Below, piece by piece: positions 1-8,176 of a DNA stretch of 64,000 nt (position 1 is its first letter; each line of letters starts with the position of its first letter). Position numbers and translations under genes: made by a program. The notes beneath the pieces were generated by a model, which saw only the letters and a program-made list of their open reading frames with translations, had not been told where the DNA came from and did no database searches. Where the stretch lies: assembly GCA_002354735.1 (NCBI GenBank), contig DEMD01000010.1:1-64000 (forward strand). The letters run 5' to 3'. This DNA is from Gammaproteobacteria bacterium UBA2679. GTDB lineage: Bacteria > Pseudomonadota > Gammaproteobacteria > Pseudomonadales > Oleiphilaceae.

Positions 1-19
1 CAGAGAAGGCTCATATGTG

Positions 20-898
20 TTAGCTCGTGCCAGCAAGTAGCTTCTGCCTTTCCAGCACGAATTTGGCGATTTGATCTGGAGGGAATCTGTTCATGTCCAC
101 ATATCCGTCTTGAGGGAAAACGCCGGGAACATTGCACTCTTCAGATCGGACGAACATGACCGTTTCATCGCTTCTGCTATTAATGATGCTTCGTATCGCT
201 CTCCATTCAATTCCGCACCATAGCTTTGATTCATAATCTTTTGATAAGAATACGACTACCAAGTCCGAATTCTTCAGATAGACTGCTTGCAAAAGCGTAT
301 CCAAATTTGGGCGCGCGAGCTGTGCAATAAAGTCATCATCGTAAAAAACCGAACCTGGCGGTAGTGACGCTTTGACACCATCTGCGACATCTTTAACGAC
401 ACCACGAAGTTCCCCTGGGAATGAAAACGCCACTTTGAAACGCATTTCTTCTAAGCGCCCACAGACTCCACTGTCGTTCGCCACCGGCGCGGCTATAATC
501 TCGTGCTCTGATAGAATACCAAGCAGGTCCTTAGTCTTCACCGCCCAGTGAGTTCTGTACTGTTCGCCTCGTGACTCATCTATTTCTAGCTTGCTAGCAA
601 TCTCTTTGATCTTCGCGGCAGGGATAGGACCTATTTCTTGGTCGAACTCATACTCAATCGCAACGGCGCGACCTCGCTGTTTTATTTCTCTTATGTACCC
701 AACAAACGCATCTTTTTCATAGCATTCGTACAAAAATAACGACGGATAGGATTTCAGCTTATCTATCACCTTTGCCGACAAATCGGAGTGAGCTTCGGCG
801 ACGGAATCTACCGTATACTCTAGGAATCTGCTTGTCGGAAATTCGTAAGCGGGCAAATCCCACGCAGTGTCGTTCCCGCTCATGATCAGGTTGAACAT
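20..898 (-). CDS. TIR-domain protein, possible anti-phage NADase
   Basis: 292 aa. The C-terminal half (about residues 152-250) reads as a TIR domain: the strand FKVAFSFPGE, then VFYDDDF, the hydrophobic strand DLVVVFLSK, and WCGIEWRAI. E231 of that last motif is at the position of the catalytic glutamate of NAD-cleaving TIR enzymes. The N-terminal part (1-150) is not a family I can name; it contains YRTHWAVKTKDL, which I associate loosely with other bacterial TIR proteins. The start is supported by GGAGG a few bases upstream. The gene is more AT-rich than its neighbours: bases 61-120 contain 26 G+C, against 34 in bases 1801-1860. No partner such as ThsA, pAgo or SPARTA is visible, but the window ends 19 bases beyond its stop codon. 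A defence role is inference from the domain and the composition. Confidence 0.75.
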   Translation of the reverse strand: MFNLIMSGNDTAWDLPAYEFPTSRFLEYTVDSVAEAHSDLSAKVIDKLKSYPSLFLYECYEKDAFVGYIREIKQRGRAVAIEYEFDQEIGPIPAAKIKEIASKLEIDESRGEQYRTHWAVKTKDLLGILSEHEIIAAPVANDSGVCGRLEEMRFKVAFSFPGELRGVVKDVADGVKASLPPGSVFYDDDFIAQLARPNLDTLLQAVYLKNSDLVVVFLSKDYESKLWCGIEWRAIRSIINSRSDETVMFVRSEECNVPGVFPQDGYVDMNRFPPDQIAKFVLERQKLLAGTS

Positions 899-1229
899 TC
901 TTCCTCCAAAGAGCTAACAGCGTATTACATTGCGCGCTCACTAAGCCCGCCATCCTCTTTCTTTAAGCCTAGCTCGAACCAATCAATTAACCACCATAAT
1001 ATCAAGCAGCTATCCCTTCTGAACAACTCGCCTAAAGCCAAGGTGGCTCGCGAGCAAAGCGGCACAACCGAGCGCCTGCGCAAACCGAGCACAATGCTGC
1101 TCACTAAGCCCAGCCCGCCCTAGAGAAAGCGTTTATACAACAGCACCTTGAGACGCGGTGACTGTCTAAAAGGAAGCACCAACCCACGGGCTTACAAAGC
1201 AGCGGCACTCGAAATCGATTCAGCGCACC
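899..1229. other. Gene-free spacer with short repeats
   Basis: No convincing coding sequence was seen. The 13-mer GCTCACTAAGCCC occurs at 936-948 and again at 1099-1111, each followed by a GCCCGCC-like tail, and AACCGAGC also occurs twice (about 1066 and 1084). GAGCTAAC at 911-918 mirrors GTTAGCTC at 19-26, which overlaps the stop codon of the TIR gene, so the gene is bracketed by matching 8-mers in opposite orientation. This could be the border of an acquired segment. It also holds the TIR gene's ribosome binding site. Confidence 0.4.
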
Positions 1230-1691
1230 TCAGTCATTCTCTACCGGAGACTCCCTCTCCAGGCGCTCGAGCAACTTCAAAGTCGCCCTCACAAAATCGT
1301 GGTTGGTCACTATGCCAACAAGCTGTTTATTGCGGACGATAGGCAGGCAGCCAATCTTGCGGTTGATCAGGAAATTTGCGCCATCGGCCATACCGGTTTC
1401 TGGCGAGGCGATCGCGACATTTTTCGTCATGATTCGTTCAAGAGGAATGCTGGCATCGTGTTCAGCGCGCTCGGCTTCAGACATCGCGTAGATATCGGAA
1501 TCCATTGCGGCGAGCAGATCACTGCGGCTGACCATACCGACCAGCCGCCGCTTTTCCGGGATCTCGTGTACCGAGAGAATGGGGATGTGTCGCACACCCC
1601 ATTCTCTCATGGCTTTCCGAGCATCCAGCACTGAATGCTCTGGTGACAGTGTACGCACTGGCGTGCTCATCATTTCCTGCATCGTTACCAT
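1230..1691 (-). CDS. Tandem CBS-domain protein
   Basis: 153 aa consisting of two CBS modules (about residues 5-70 and 85-150). The pattern MxxPVRTLSPEHSVLDA followed by GVRHIPI and LVGMVSRSDLL is repeated as IMTKNVAIASPETGMAD, GCLPIV and LVGIVTNHDFV. Stand-alone CBS pairs bind adenine nucleotides (AMP, ATP, SAM) and act as regulators; the ligand and partner here are unknown. No enzyme or transporter domain is attached. GGAG lies about ten bases ahead of the ATG. The RmlD-like gene lies upstream on the same strand with a 52-base gap, so they may be co-transcribed. Confidence 0.85.
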   Translation of the reverse strand: MVTMQEMMSTPVRTLSPEHSVLDARKAMREWGVRHIPILSVHEIPEKRRLVGMVSRSDLLAAMDSDIYAMSEAERAEHDASIPLERIMTKNVAIASPETGMADGANFLINRKIGCLPIVRNKQLVGIVTNHDFVRATLKLLERLERESPVEND

Positions 1692-1743
1692 AAGCCGAGT
1701 TCTCCATTACACCTGTACTCGCACTGCTCCCAGGCGGGAACAG

Positions 1744-2838
1744 CTATTGTTTCCGGTGATACGCTTCATCATAACAGTTCAGCGCAGCATCGAGCTGCGT
1801 GTCGAGAAAAGGCATGCGCAGATCGAACTCGCGGGCCTTACGACTATCCAGGCTGACATCAGCCGGTCTGGCTGCTTTCAGCCTGGCCTGCTCACGCAGG
1901 CCGCTCTGGATGCAGTCCGTGGCATTGGTGGCCGCTTTGATCAGTGTGGGGTGGACAGGTCGACGATTACTGACTTCGGCGTCGGCACGCGCTTCGCAGA
2001 ACTGACGGAGCCGTTCCGCCAGTTGCAGCAGGAAATCATGGCGCGACACGGTCTGCAGGCCGCCAAGGTGCAACAGCAGATTCTGGTTTCTGGGTACAGT
2101 TTCAGCCAGCTGCAGAAGGCCACGGGCCGCGGCGGCGTAACTGATGGTCGAGCGGTACTCGTCACTGAACCCGGTTACGGTCTCACCAGAGGCCCAGCGT
2201 TCCAAAATACCCTCCATCGGCGACAGCTGCAGCCGGCCATGGCCGAAGAGCAGGGGCAGGCGGCAGATAATGCCCTTGCATCCCGCGTCCCTCACTGCCT
2301 GCTCTGCAGCGACCTTATGTCGCCCATACGTGTTCACCGGACGCGGCGGTGCTGATTCGTCGTAGTGGCCGAGGAGGCCGTCGAAGACGAGATCAGTCGA
2401 GGTAAAGATCAATGGACAGCCGGTTTCAGCGCACAGCGCAGCCAACAAACGTGTACTTTGAACGTTGATCAGTTCAGAGGTCACAGGATCCTCTTCACAG
2501 GCCTCCGGCGAACTCATGGCGGCGCAGTGCACGACGAGTTGAGGCTTGAACTGCCGGAACAGGGCGGTGAGCATTTCTGAATCGCAGAGGTCGATGCGGG
2601 CACGCCAGCTTGCCAGCGACTCCGGGACAGGCCGGCCATGGCTGATGGCGTAAACTTCGTAGGCCGAGGCGGCCTGGAAGCAGACTTCACTACCGAGATA
2701 GCCGCTCGCGCCAGTCACCAGTAGACGGGGCCGACGGCCAGGCTGTTGCTCATCACTGCTGAAGGCGTCGGTTTGCCCGAGGGTGTTGGACTGTGGGCCT
2801 ACTGGCATGTGAGGGAGGCTCCACCGAATCGCAGGCAT
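1744..2838 (-). CDS. RmlD-like NAD(P)-dependent sugar/SDR reductase
   Basis: Up to 364 aa. An extended short-chain dehydrogenase of the RmlD (dTDP-4-dehydrorhamnose reductase) type: nucleotide-binding loop GASGYLG near residue 43, STDLVFDG, the catalytic YGRHK (YxxxK) and a C-terminal substrate-binding region. No rmlABC genes are nearby, so the rhamnose pathway cannot be assumed; it could act on another nucleotide sugar. The first ATG (2838) sits directly on the T-tract of a hairpin and has no ribosome site. The in-frame ATG at 2808 (reading MPVGPQSN) follows GGAG by about ten bases and is the better start. The 30 or so residues before the Rossmann fold look disordered. Confidence 0.8.
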   Translation of the reverse strand: MPAIRWSLPHMPVGPQSNTLGQTDAFSSDEQQPGRRPRLLVTGASGYLGSEVCFQAASAYEVYAISHGRPVPESLASWRARIDLCDSEMLTALFRQFKPQLVVHCAAMSSPEACEEDPVTSELINVQSTRLLAALCAETGCPLIFTSTDLVFDGLLGHYDESAPPRPVNTYGRHKVAAEQAVRDAGCKGIICRLPLLFGHGRLQLSPMEGILERWASGETVTGFSDEYRSTISYAAAARGLLQLAETVPRNQNLLLHLGGLQTVSRHDFLLQLAERLRQFCEARADAEVSNRRPVHPTLIKAATNATDCIQSGLREQARLKAARPADVSLDSRKAREFDLRMPFLDTQLDAALNCYDEAYHRKQ

Positions 2839-2873
2839 AAAAAAGCTCTCCTCACTGAAACAGTGGGAGAGCT
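2839..2873 (-). terminator. Strong hairpin plus T-tract, terminator or attenuator
   Basis: On the minus strand a 13-bp stem (arms 2844-2857 and 2861-2873, one bulged base, AAA loop) is followed by six T residues that run into the ATG at 2838. It has the textbook form of a rho-independent terminator for minus-strand transcripts. There is no protein gene within 400 bases upstream, so it either ends a short RNA starting in 2880-3280 or works as an attenuator for the RmlD-like gene. It could also end read-through from the HDOD gene. Confidence 0.7.
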
Positions 2874-3285
2874 AACAATCACCGCCATAGCACTAACGAT
2901 TATCCTTTGCGAGTTTCGCCCTCGCAACGAACAGAGAGTTAATATACCAATAACCTTGATATATGCCTGATACAAAGCCATTATCGGACCATGTTTTTAA
3001 ATTGTCTTGAATTTCAATAAGTTATATAAGTTAGGATGTCAGAAAACTTCCGGGATAGATGCCAGACCCCTGATTCAGGCTGGAGACTGTAAAGTCATTC
3101 GACAATCCTATAACAGCGTGGTCGGCCCCGCAAACATCCCGCAACCACCGCCCAACCTGCAGTTACCTGAGTCTGTATTTGGTTACAGAAGCACCGGTAA
3201 AGTTTGGGATATACGAACACGACGAAGCCAGCAGGCGGATAGCCTGCTGCTGCGGAAGCCACTGATTCGAAAGGATGTAAAAAAA
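2874..3285. other. Gene-free stretch, candidate leader/sRNA region
   Basis: No coding sequence is supported. The part nearest the terminator (2880-3030) is AT-rich and contains, on the minus strand, a small hairpin with GCGAG/CTCGC arms around 2908-2926. Further right, 3231-3251 holds a hairpin with arms CAGCAGGC and GCCTGCTG, which may help end the HDOD transcript. I could not fix a convincing -35/-10 pair, so a small RNA remains a hypothesis. Confidence 0.35.
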
Positions 3286-4725
3286 TTAGACGTCTGGGGC
3301 GAGCTGACTGGCGAGACTCTGGATTTCGTCTGACATATCAAACAACGTCTCGGCGACCGTATCGGCAGTCTCGCGCGACAGATCGAGGCTTGCGAATAAT
3401 TCGTCAGGAATTTCGACGACGGGACCCTGACCAATCCCCTGCCGACGGAGCAGTTGGGTGGCCAGGAACAGGACTTTCGCGATCTGTGATGGCGAATCTT
3501 CCGGACGCACGTTTTTCTGCTGACGGAGTGCATCAACGAGTTCATCCGGCATATTCCAGATATACATCAACCGGCTACCGATCTGCTCCCGGTTCACCCC
3601 GAGCACATGCTGTTCACAAAGCTCCGAATCCAGATGCGCATTCGCTTCACAGATGCGATTCACCTGTTCGAAGTGCGGTGGAAACACATGGGCCAGCACG
3701 AGATATCCGAGGTTGTGCAGCAGTCCGGCCAGATAACACAGTCCGCGATCAGGCCGTGCTTTTCGCGGAATGGCATCGGCCAGTGCGCCGCTGAGAGTGG
3801 CTGTCCAGACCGCCTGCTCCCAATATGGCGTAAACCCTTCGGGGACATTTCTCGGCACCCTGAGCATGCTGCCTAGCGACAGACCAATTGAGAGATTCAT
3901 GACAAGGTCGTAGCCGAGAACGCGCATGATGGCGTCGTGCACCGAGCTGATCTTGCCAGGCGCCGCATAGAACGATGATCTGGCCCAGCTGACGACCTGC
4001 GCCGCAAGGGCGGGATCGGTTTCGACAATATCGGACAGATCATTCACGCCAGCATTTGGATCGACACGAAGCTGGATAATGCGCTGCGCCGTCTGCGGCA
4101 GAGGTGGAAGCTCGAGCGTATCCTGCAGACGCTTTTCGATTCTGAGACTGGTCAGGCTCTGTATCGCCTTGACGATCTGCTCGACGTCTTTCTCGGGCGC
4201 GTTGCGATTGACCCGCAGTGACTCGATCGGCTGCCCGAACGACAGAACTCTCGACTTCTTGTGCATACTGGCGAACAGAGACCGGTCAAGCGCTATGCAG
4301 CTGTCATCATGCTCACCATCAATGACCACCTGGTCCTGTGACATGAGCGACTTTTCGACAACGCAGGGCATCCGGGTGATCGCAGGGATAGCTGGAATAC
4401 TGCTCCAGCCGAAACGTGAGGTCAGCACTTCCGTTTCGCTCACTGAAACCGCGCGAAGATCGCGGCCCAGCTGCTGGTTGAGGTCTTCGAGGTCCAACAG
4501 CGCGTTCACAGGCATAAGCACCTGTATGCGCCCAAGGGCATCATGGAGCACCTGGCTCCTGATGCGCTGCTCAGGGCGTACATTATCCGGGTTGATACTA
4601 ACAGGTCGTGCAAGGGGATTGGCCGAGGGTGCGACTTCATCTAGAAGCGAGGAATACACCTGCTCTACTGCGTTTGGAATAGCCATGCGGTTACCTGTGC
4701 GACTGTCGTCATCGTGGTGAGTCAT
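3286..4725 (-). CDS. YbaK-like plus HDOD domain signalling protein
   Basis: 479 aa with two parts. Residues about 45-170 resemble the YbaK/prolyl-tRNA deacylase fold; the stretch PAIPAITRMPCVVEKSL and the following VVIDGEHDDS are typical. Residues about 200-410 are an HDOD domain, starting ELPPLPQTAQRII, with the degenerate HN motif in AGLLHNLGYL replacing a metal-dependent HD site. HDOD proteins are non-catalytic scaffolds in signalling, often tied to c-di-GMP, motility or stress. A gene of this architecture follows recG in Pseudomonas, as here. The start is uncertain: the ATG at 4686 (reading MAIPNAVEQ) has AGGT ahead of it, while the first ATG has no clear ribosome site. Confidence 0.75.
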   Translation of the reverse strand: MTHHDDDSRTGNRMAIPNAVEQVYSSLLDEVAPSANPLARPVSINPDNVRPEQRIRSQVLHDALGRIQVLMPVNALLDLEDLNQQLGRDLRAVSVSETEVLTSRFGWSSIPAIPAITRMPCVVEKSLMSQDQVVIDGEHDDSCIALDRSLFASMHKKSRVLSFGQPIESLRVNRNAPEKDVEQIVKAIQSLTSLRIEKRLQDTLELPPLPQTAQRIIQLRVDPNAGVNDLSDIVETDPALAAQVVSWARSSFYAAPGKISSVHDAIMRVLGYDLVMNLSIGLSLGSMLRVPRNVPEGFTPYWEQAVWTATLSGALADAIPRKARPDRGLCYLAGLLHNLGYLVLAHVFPPHFEQVNRICEANAHLDSELCEQHVLGVNREQIGSRLMYIWNMPDELVDALRQQKNVRPEDSPSQIAKVLFLATQLLRRQGIGQGPVVEIPDELFASLDLSRETADTVAETLFDMSDEIQSLASQLAPDV

Positions 4726-4802
4726 ATACAGGAAATTCTAGCAGTAGATCGAAGAAACACACGTTTGATTGGCGTCGGCCTGACGCCACCTGAGCACTTT
4801 GC

Positions 4803-7031
4803 TCAGACCTCGACGAACTGCATCCGGTGCTGCAACCAGCGGGTGCTCAGTTCAGACTCCAGTACCGGCGTGGCCGCGGCTGCCAGCTTCTTCACCAGTG
4901 GCAGGAGGTGCTGATCACGCTGCAGATCGGCGATTCTGAAATTCAGCGAGCCGGCCTGCCTGACACCGAGCACTTCACCCGGCCCGCGGATTTCAAGATC
5001 CTTTTCAGCGATGTAGAAGCCATCGTGACTCTCGCGCATGGTCTGCAGGCGCTGTTTCGCCAGTTGCGACAAAGGCGCGTCGTAGACCAGCAGACAATAG
5101 CTCTGCTTGGCACCCCGCCCCACGCGACCCCTGAGCTGATGCAGCTGCGCCAGACCCAGCCGCTCAGAATTTTCGATTACCATCAGACTGGCATTGGGCA
5201 CATTGACCCCCACCTCGATGACTGTGGTGGCGACCAGCAGCTGAATCTCGCCGGCCTTGAACTGCTGCATGACCATACGCTTGTTTTCTGACTTCATCTG
5301 CCCATGGACGAGCCCTACATTGAACCCGGGCAGAGCGGCGGCGAGCATGGTCGCGGTTGACTCGGCCGCCTGGCTTTCGACAGCCTCCGACTCCGCCACC
5401 AGCGTGCAGACCCAGTAAACCTGAGCGCCTTCGGCCAGAGCATGGGCAATGCGTTCGATAAGGTCGTCACGGCGCTTGGACGGCACGACACTGGTCTGGA
5501 TAACTTGCCGGCCGGGTGGAAGCTCATCAATGACGGAAGTGTCGAGATCGGCATAGATACTCATCGCCAGCGTACGCGGGATGGGCGTAGCGGTCATGAC
5601 AAGCTGATGCGGCTGACGACCTTTGTCTTTCAACGCAAGGCGCTGGCCGACGCCAAAGCGGTGCTGCTCGTCAATAATGATGAGCCCGAGCTGCCTGAAC
5701 AGGACATCCTTCTGAAACAGCGCATGCGTGCCGATAATAATCTGGGCGCTGCCGCTGGCGATGAGTGCCTTCACAGCCTTCTTCTCGCTGCCTTTCATTG
5801 AACCGGTGAGCAGTTGCACACTCACGCCGAGGGGCTGGCACCAGCTACGGAAGCTCTCGATATGCTGCTCGGCCAGCACCTCGGTAGGCGCCATCAGCGC
5901 CACCTGTAGACCACTATCAATACAGTCGAGGGCCGCAAGTGCGGCGACCAGCGTTTTCCCTGATCCGACGTCACCCTGCAACAGGCGCTGCATGGGCTGT
6001 CCAGTGGCCAGATCGGCACGAATTTCCTGCATTACCCGCTGCTGTGCCCCCGTCAGGCGAAAGGGCAGTGCGTCGAGCAGTCGACGGCTCAGTTTTGGTT
6101 CAGCGTCCACAACGAATCCATGGCGCGATTTCATCTGCCGGCGCAGGCGCAGCAGGCTGAGATGATGTGCAAGCAGCTCTTCCAGCGCGAGCCGATCCTG
6201 GGCAAGCTCGATTGGCGACCGGCTGGTATGTGCTAGCGAAACCTGCTCAGCTTGCCCACCTGTCTTCTCCTCAGCGTTGCCAAGGCGCTCGGGTTGGTGA
6301 ACGATATGCAGAGCCTGACTGAGCCCACAGGCAAGTACGGTTTGTTCGGGTACGGTGATATCACCACGCGGCCTGGGCAGATGCTCGATGAGTGTCGCCT
6401 GACGAAGCAGGCCCAGCGATTGCACGACGAGCTGACGCAACTGAGTTTGCGCAAGGCCGGCCAGCGCTGGATACACGGCCGTCAATCGCGGCGTACTGAG
6501 GCCCGCAAGCGCAACCCTGCTTCCACCTGGATGCTGGACCTGGTCGCCCTCCGGGGCCTCAGAGATCCCTTCTGATACGACTTCCGGCATGACTTCAGGA
6601 TGATAGAACTCGACACCATTGCGACCGGGCCGCGGCTCACCGAAAAGATCCAGCATCACGCCCGGCAGATACAGATTTCGCAAGGCGGCCGAGGGGTAAT
6701 AGAAGCGCAGACCACAGGTACCGGTGGCATCCTGCACCCGCACGAACAGGCTTGGCCGCCGGCCCTGCTCACTTTGCGCGCTCACGACAGTACAGCAAAT
6801 GCGGCAGCCGCGGCCGATTTCGAGGCCGGCGATAGGCACCACCCGGGTACGGTCTTCGTAGCGCAACGGCAGGTGCAGCAGCAGGTCTCTGACTGTCATG
6901 ATGCCGGCCTGTGCCAGCTTTTCGCTCAGCGCAGGACCTACGCCCTTGAGACACTCGACAGGCTGCTCGATGGCTTGTTCACTGGCTGGCGCGGCCTTGG
7001 CCACGCCCTGTTTCAATCCAGTATCCGACAC
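4803..7031 (-). CDS. recG: ATP-dependent DNA helicase RecG
   Basis: 742 aa, somewhat longer than the 693 aa of E. coli RecG. RecG regresses stalled replication forks and migrates branched DNA. Seen here: N-terminal helix-hairpin-helix-like VECLKGVGPALSEKL, the OB-type wedge domain, Walker A GDVGSGKT, box II IIDEQHRFG, motif III TATPIPRTLA and motif VI QLRGRVGRG. The extra length falls in the wedge region (a Gly/Pro-rich stretch around residues 150-190) and in the link before the helicase core. The start is GTG and the gene overlaps the end of oxyR by 19 bases, so the two are translated from one message. The oxyR-recG neighbourhood is the one seen in Pseudomonas. Confidence 0.97.
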   Translation of the reverse strand: MSDTGLKQGVAKAAPASEQAIEQPVECLKGVGPALSEKLAQAGIMTVRDLLLHLPLRYEDRTRVVPIAGLEIGRGCRICCTVVSAQSEQGRRPSLFVRVQDATGTCGLRFYYPSAALRNLYLPGVMLDLFGEPRPGRNGVEFYHPEVMPEVVSEGISEAPEGDQVQHPGGSRVALAGLSTPRLTAVYPALAGLAQTQLRQLVVQSLGLLRQATLIEHLPRPRGDITVPEQTVLACGLSQALHIVHQPERLGNAEEKTGGQAEQVSLAHTSRSPIELAQDRLALEELLAHHLSLLRLRRQMKSRHGFVVDAEPKLSRRLLDALPFRLTGAQQRVMQEIRADLATGQPMQRLLQGDVGSGKTLVAALAALDCIDSGLQVALMAPTEVLAEQHIESFRSWCQPLGVSVQLLTGSMKGSEKKAVKALIASGSAQIIIGTHALFQKDVLFRQLGLIIIDEQHRFGVGQRLALKDKGRQPHQLVMTATPIPRTLAMSIYADLDTSVIDELPPGRQVIQTSVVPSKRRDDLIERIAHALAEGAQVYWVCTLVAESEAVESQAAESTATMLAAALPGFNVGLVHGQMKSENKRMVMQQFKAGEIQLLVATTVIEVGVNVPNASLMVIENSERLGLAQLHQLRGRVGRGAKQSYCLLVYDAPLSQLAKQRLQTMRESHDGFYIAEKDLEIRGPGEVLGVRQAGSLNFRIADLQRDQHLLPLVKKLAAAATPVLESELSTRWLQHRMQFVEV

Positions 7032-7990
7032 TGCCCCGCCGCCCTGGTGAGCACATCGATGGCCTTGGGCCGCGGAAAACTCACTCGCCAGGCCAGTCCG
7101 ACGGTTCTGAATGGAGAGGGTGATTCGAATGGCCGCACGGTCAGCACGCCGGGGCTGTACCGATCCGTGAGCGCAGCTGAGGCCGGCAGCACGGTAATAC
7201 CGAGGCCTGAAGCCACCATGTGACGAATGGTTTCGAGGCTGGTCCCCTCGGTCATCAATCGGCCAGTGCCGCTCTGCACCTGGCGCGGGTCACTGCGCTG
7301 GGCACTTCGTTGCTGCCCCATGCCCTGACCACGATCCAGATCGCGCAGTCGCTCGGTAAGCTGGGGGCAGGACTCGATAACCTGGTCGCGGAAGCAGTGC
7401 CCGGGGCCGAGCAGCAGCAATTCGTCTACCGGAAGCGCGTCGGTGGGAATGGCCTTGAAACGGGTCAACGGATGATCAGCTGGCATCAGCACCACGAAAG
7501 GCTCGTCGTACAGCGGCTTGGTCAGCACCTCTGGCTCCGTGAAAGGCAAGGCGACGATGATGGCATCGAGCTCGTTATGCCGCAGGCGCTCGCGCAGGGC
7601 CGAGGTGTAATTTTCTTCGATATACAGGGGCATGTTCGGTGCCGCCTGCCTGACCTGCGGTGTCAGGTGGGGAAACAGGTAAGGTCCGACAGTAAGAATG
7701 GCGCCAAGTCGAAGCGAGGAGCCAAGTTGATCCTTGCCAGACTGGGCAATGTTCTTGAGCACGCCGATTTCGTCGAGGACGTGCCGCGATTGCTCTATGA
7801 TGCGCAATCCGATATCCGTAATGGCGATGCTGCTCTTGCTGCGCTCGAACAAGGTGATGGCAAGCTCGTCCTCGAGCTTCTTGACTGCCACACTCAATGT
7901 AGGCTGACTAACATGACAGCGCTCTGCTGCACGACCAAAATGTCGCTCTTCAGCCAGCGTGACGATGTAGCGCAGTTCGGTAAGGGTCAT
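7013..7990 (-). CDS. oxyR: Hydrogen peroxide sensor OxyR, LysR family
   Basis: 325 aa from the ATG at 7990, which has AGGAG ten bases upstream; the reading frame is open further upstream but that extension is not OxyR-like. The winged helix begins MTLTELRYIVTLAEERHFGR. In the regulatory domain GHCFRDQ and ESCPQL place cysteines exactly at residues 199 and 208, the peroxide-sensing pair of E. coli OxyR. Between C208 and the conserved SLETIRHMVASGLGITVLP there are 42 residues rather than about 14 in E. coli, a Gln/Arg/Ser-rich insertion. It should control catalase, peroxiredoxin and similar genes; none is in this window. It is co-transcribed with recG. Confidence 0.95.
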   Translation of the reverse strand: MTLTELRYIVTLAEERHFGRAAERCHVSQPTLSVAVKKLEDELAITLFERSKSSIAITDIGLRIIEQSRHVLDEIGVLKNIAQSGKDQLGSSLRLGAILTVGPYLFPHLTPQVRQAAPNMPLYIEENYTSALRERLRHNELDAIIVALPFTEPEVLTKPLYDEPFVVLMPADHPLTRFKAIPTDALPVDELLLLGPGHCFRDQVIESCPQLTERLRDLDRGQGMGQQRSAQRSDPRQVQSGTGRLMTEGTSLETIRHMVASGLGITVLPASAALTDRYSPGVLTVRPFESPSPFRTVGLAWRVSFPRPKAIDVLTRAAGQCRILD

Positions 7991-8125
7991 CGGTCGGGCA
8001 CTCCTGAAAACCTGGGCCGTCGCGGTTGCGCGCCCTAGGTCAAGATATATAGCCTTAGCCAATGTATTTCAATTATTTCGATAGTTAAAGACTTTTTATC
8101 CGCATAATCCTCACTTCATGCTGGA

Positions 8126-8153
8126 ACGATCCGCAGCAGGCGCTGCGGATCGT
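8126..8153 (-). terminator. Perfect 12-bp hairpin between two genes
   Basis: A 12-bp perfect stem (arms 8126-8137 and 8142-8153) closes on a 4-base loop. It lies just past the stop of the membrane-protein gene and upstream of oxyR. The T-tract is weak, so it may be a factor-assisted terminator or an mRNA-end stabiliser insulating oxyR. Confidence 0.55.
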
Positions 8154-8176
8154 GTTCAGGGCTTTGAACCGAAGAA

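Noticed and set aside
1..1111. Integron attC sites around the TIR gene
   Set aside because: The flanking 8-mers deviate from the core consensus and no clear attC fold could be drawn; kept only as a low-interest finding.
1579..2355. 258-aa open frame on the plus strand
   Set aside because: Antisense to the RmlD-like gene, no recognisable domain; a shadow of G+C-rich coding sequence.
7220..8038. 272-aa open frame on the plus strand
   Set aside because: Exactly antisense to oxyR, with no family features.
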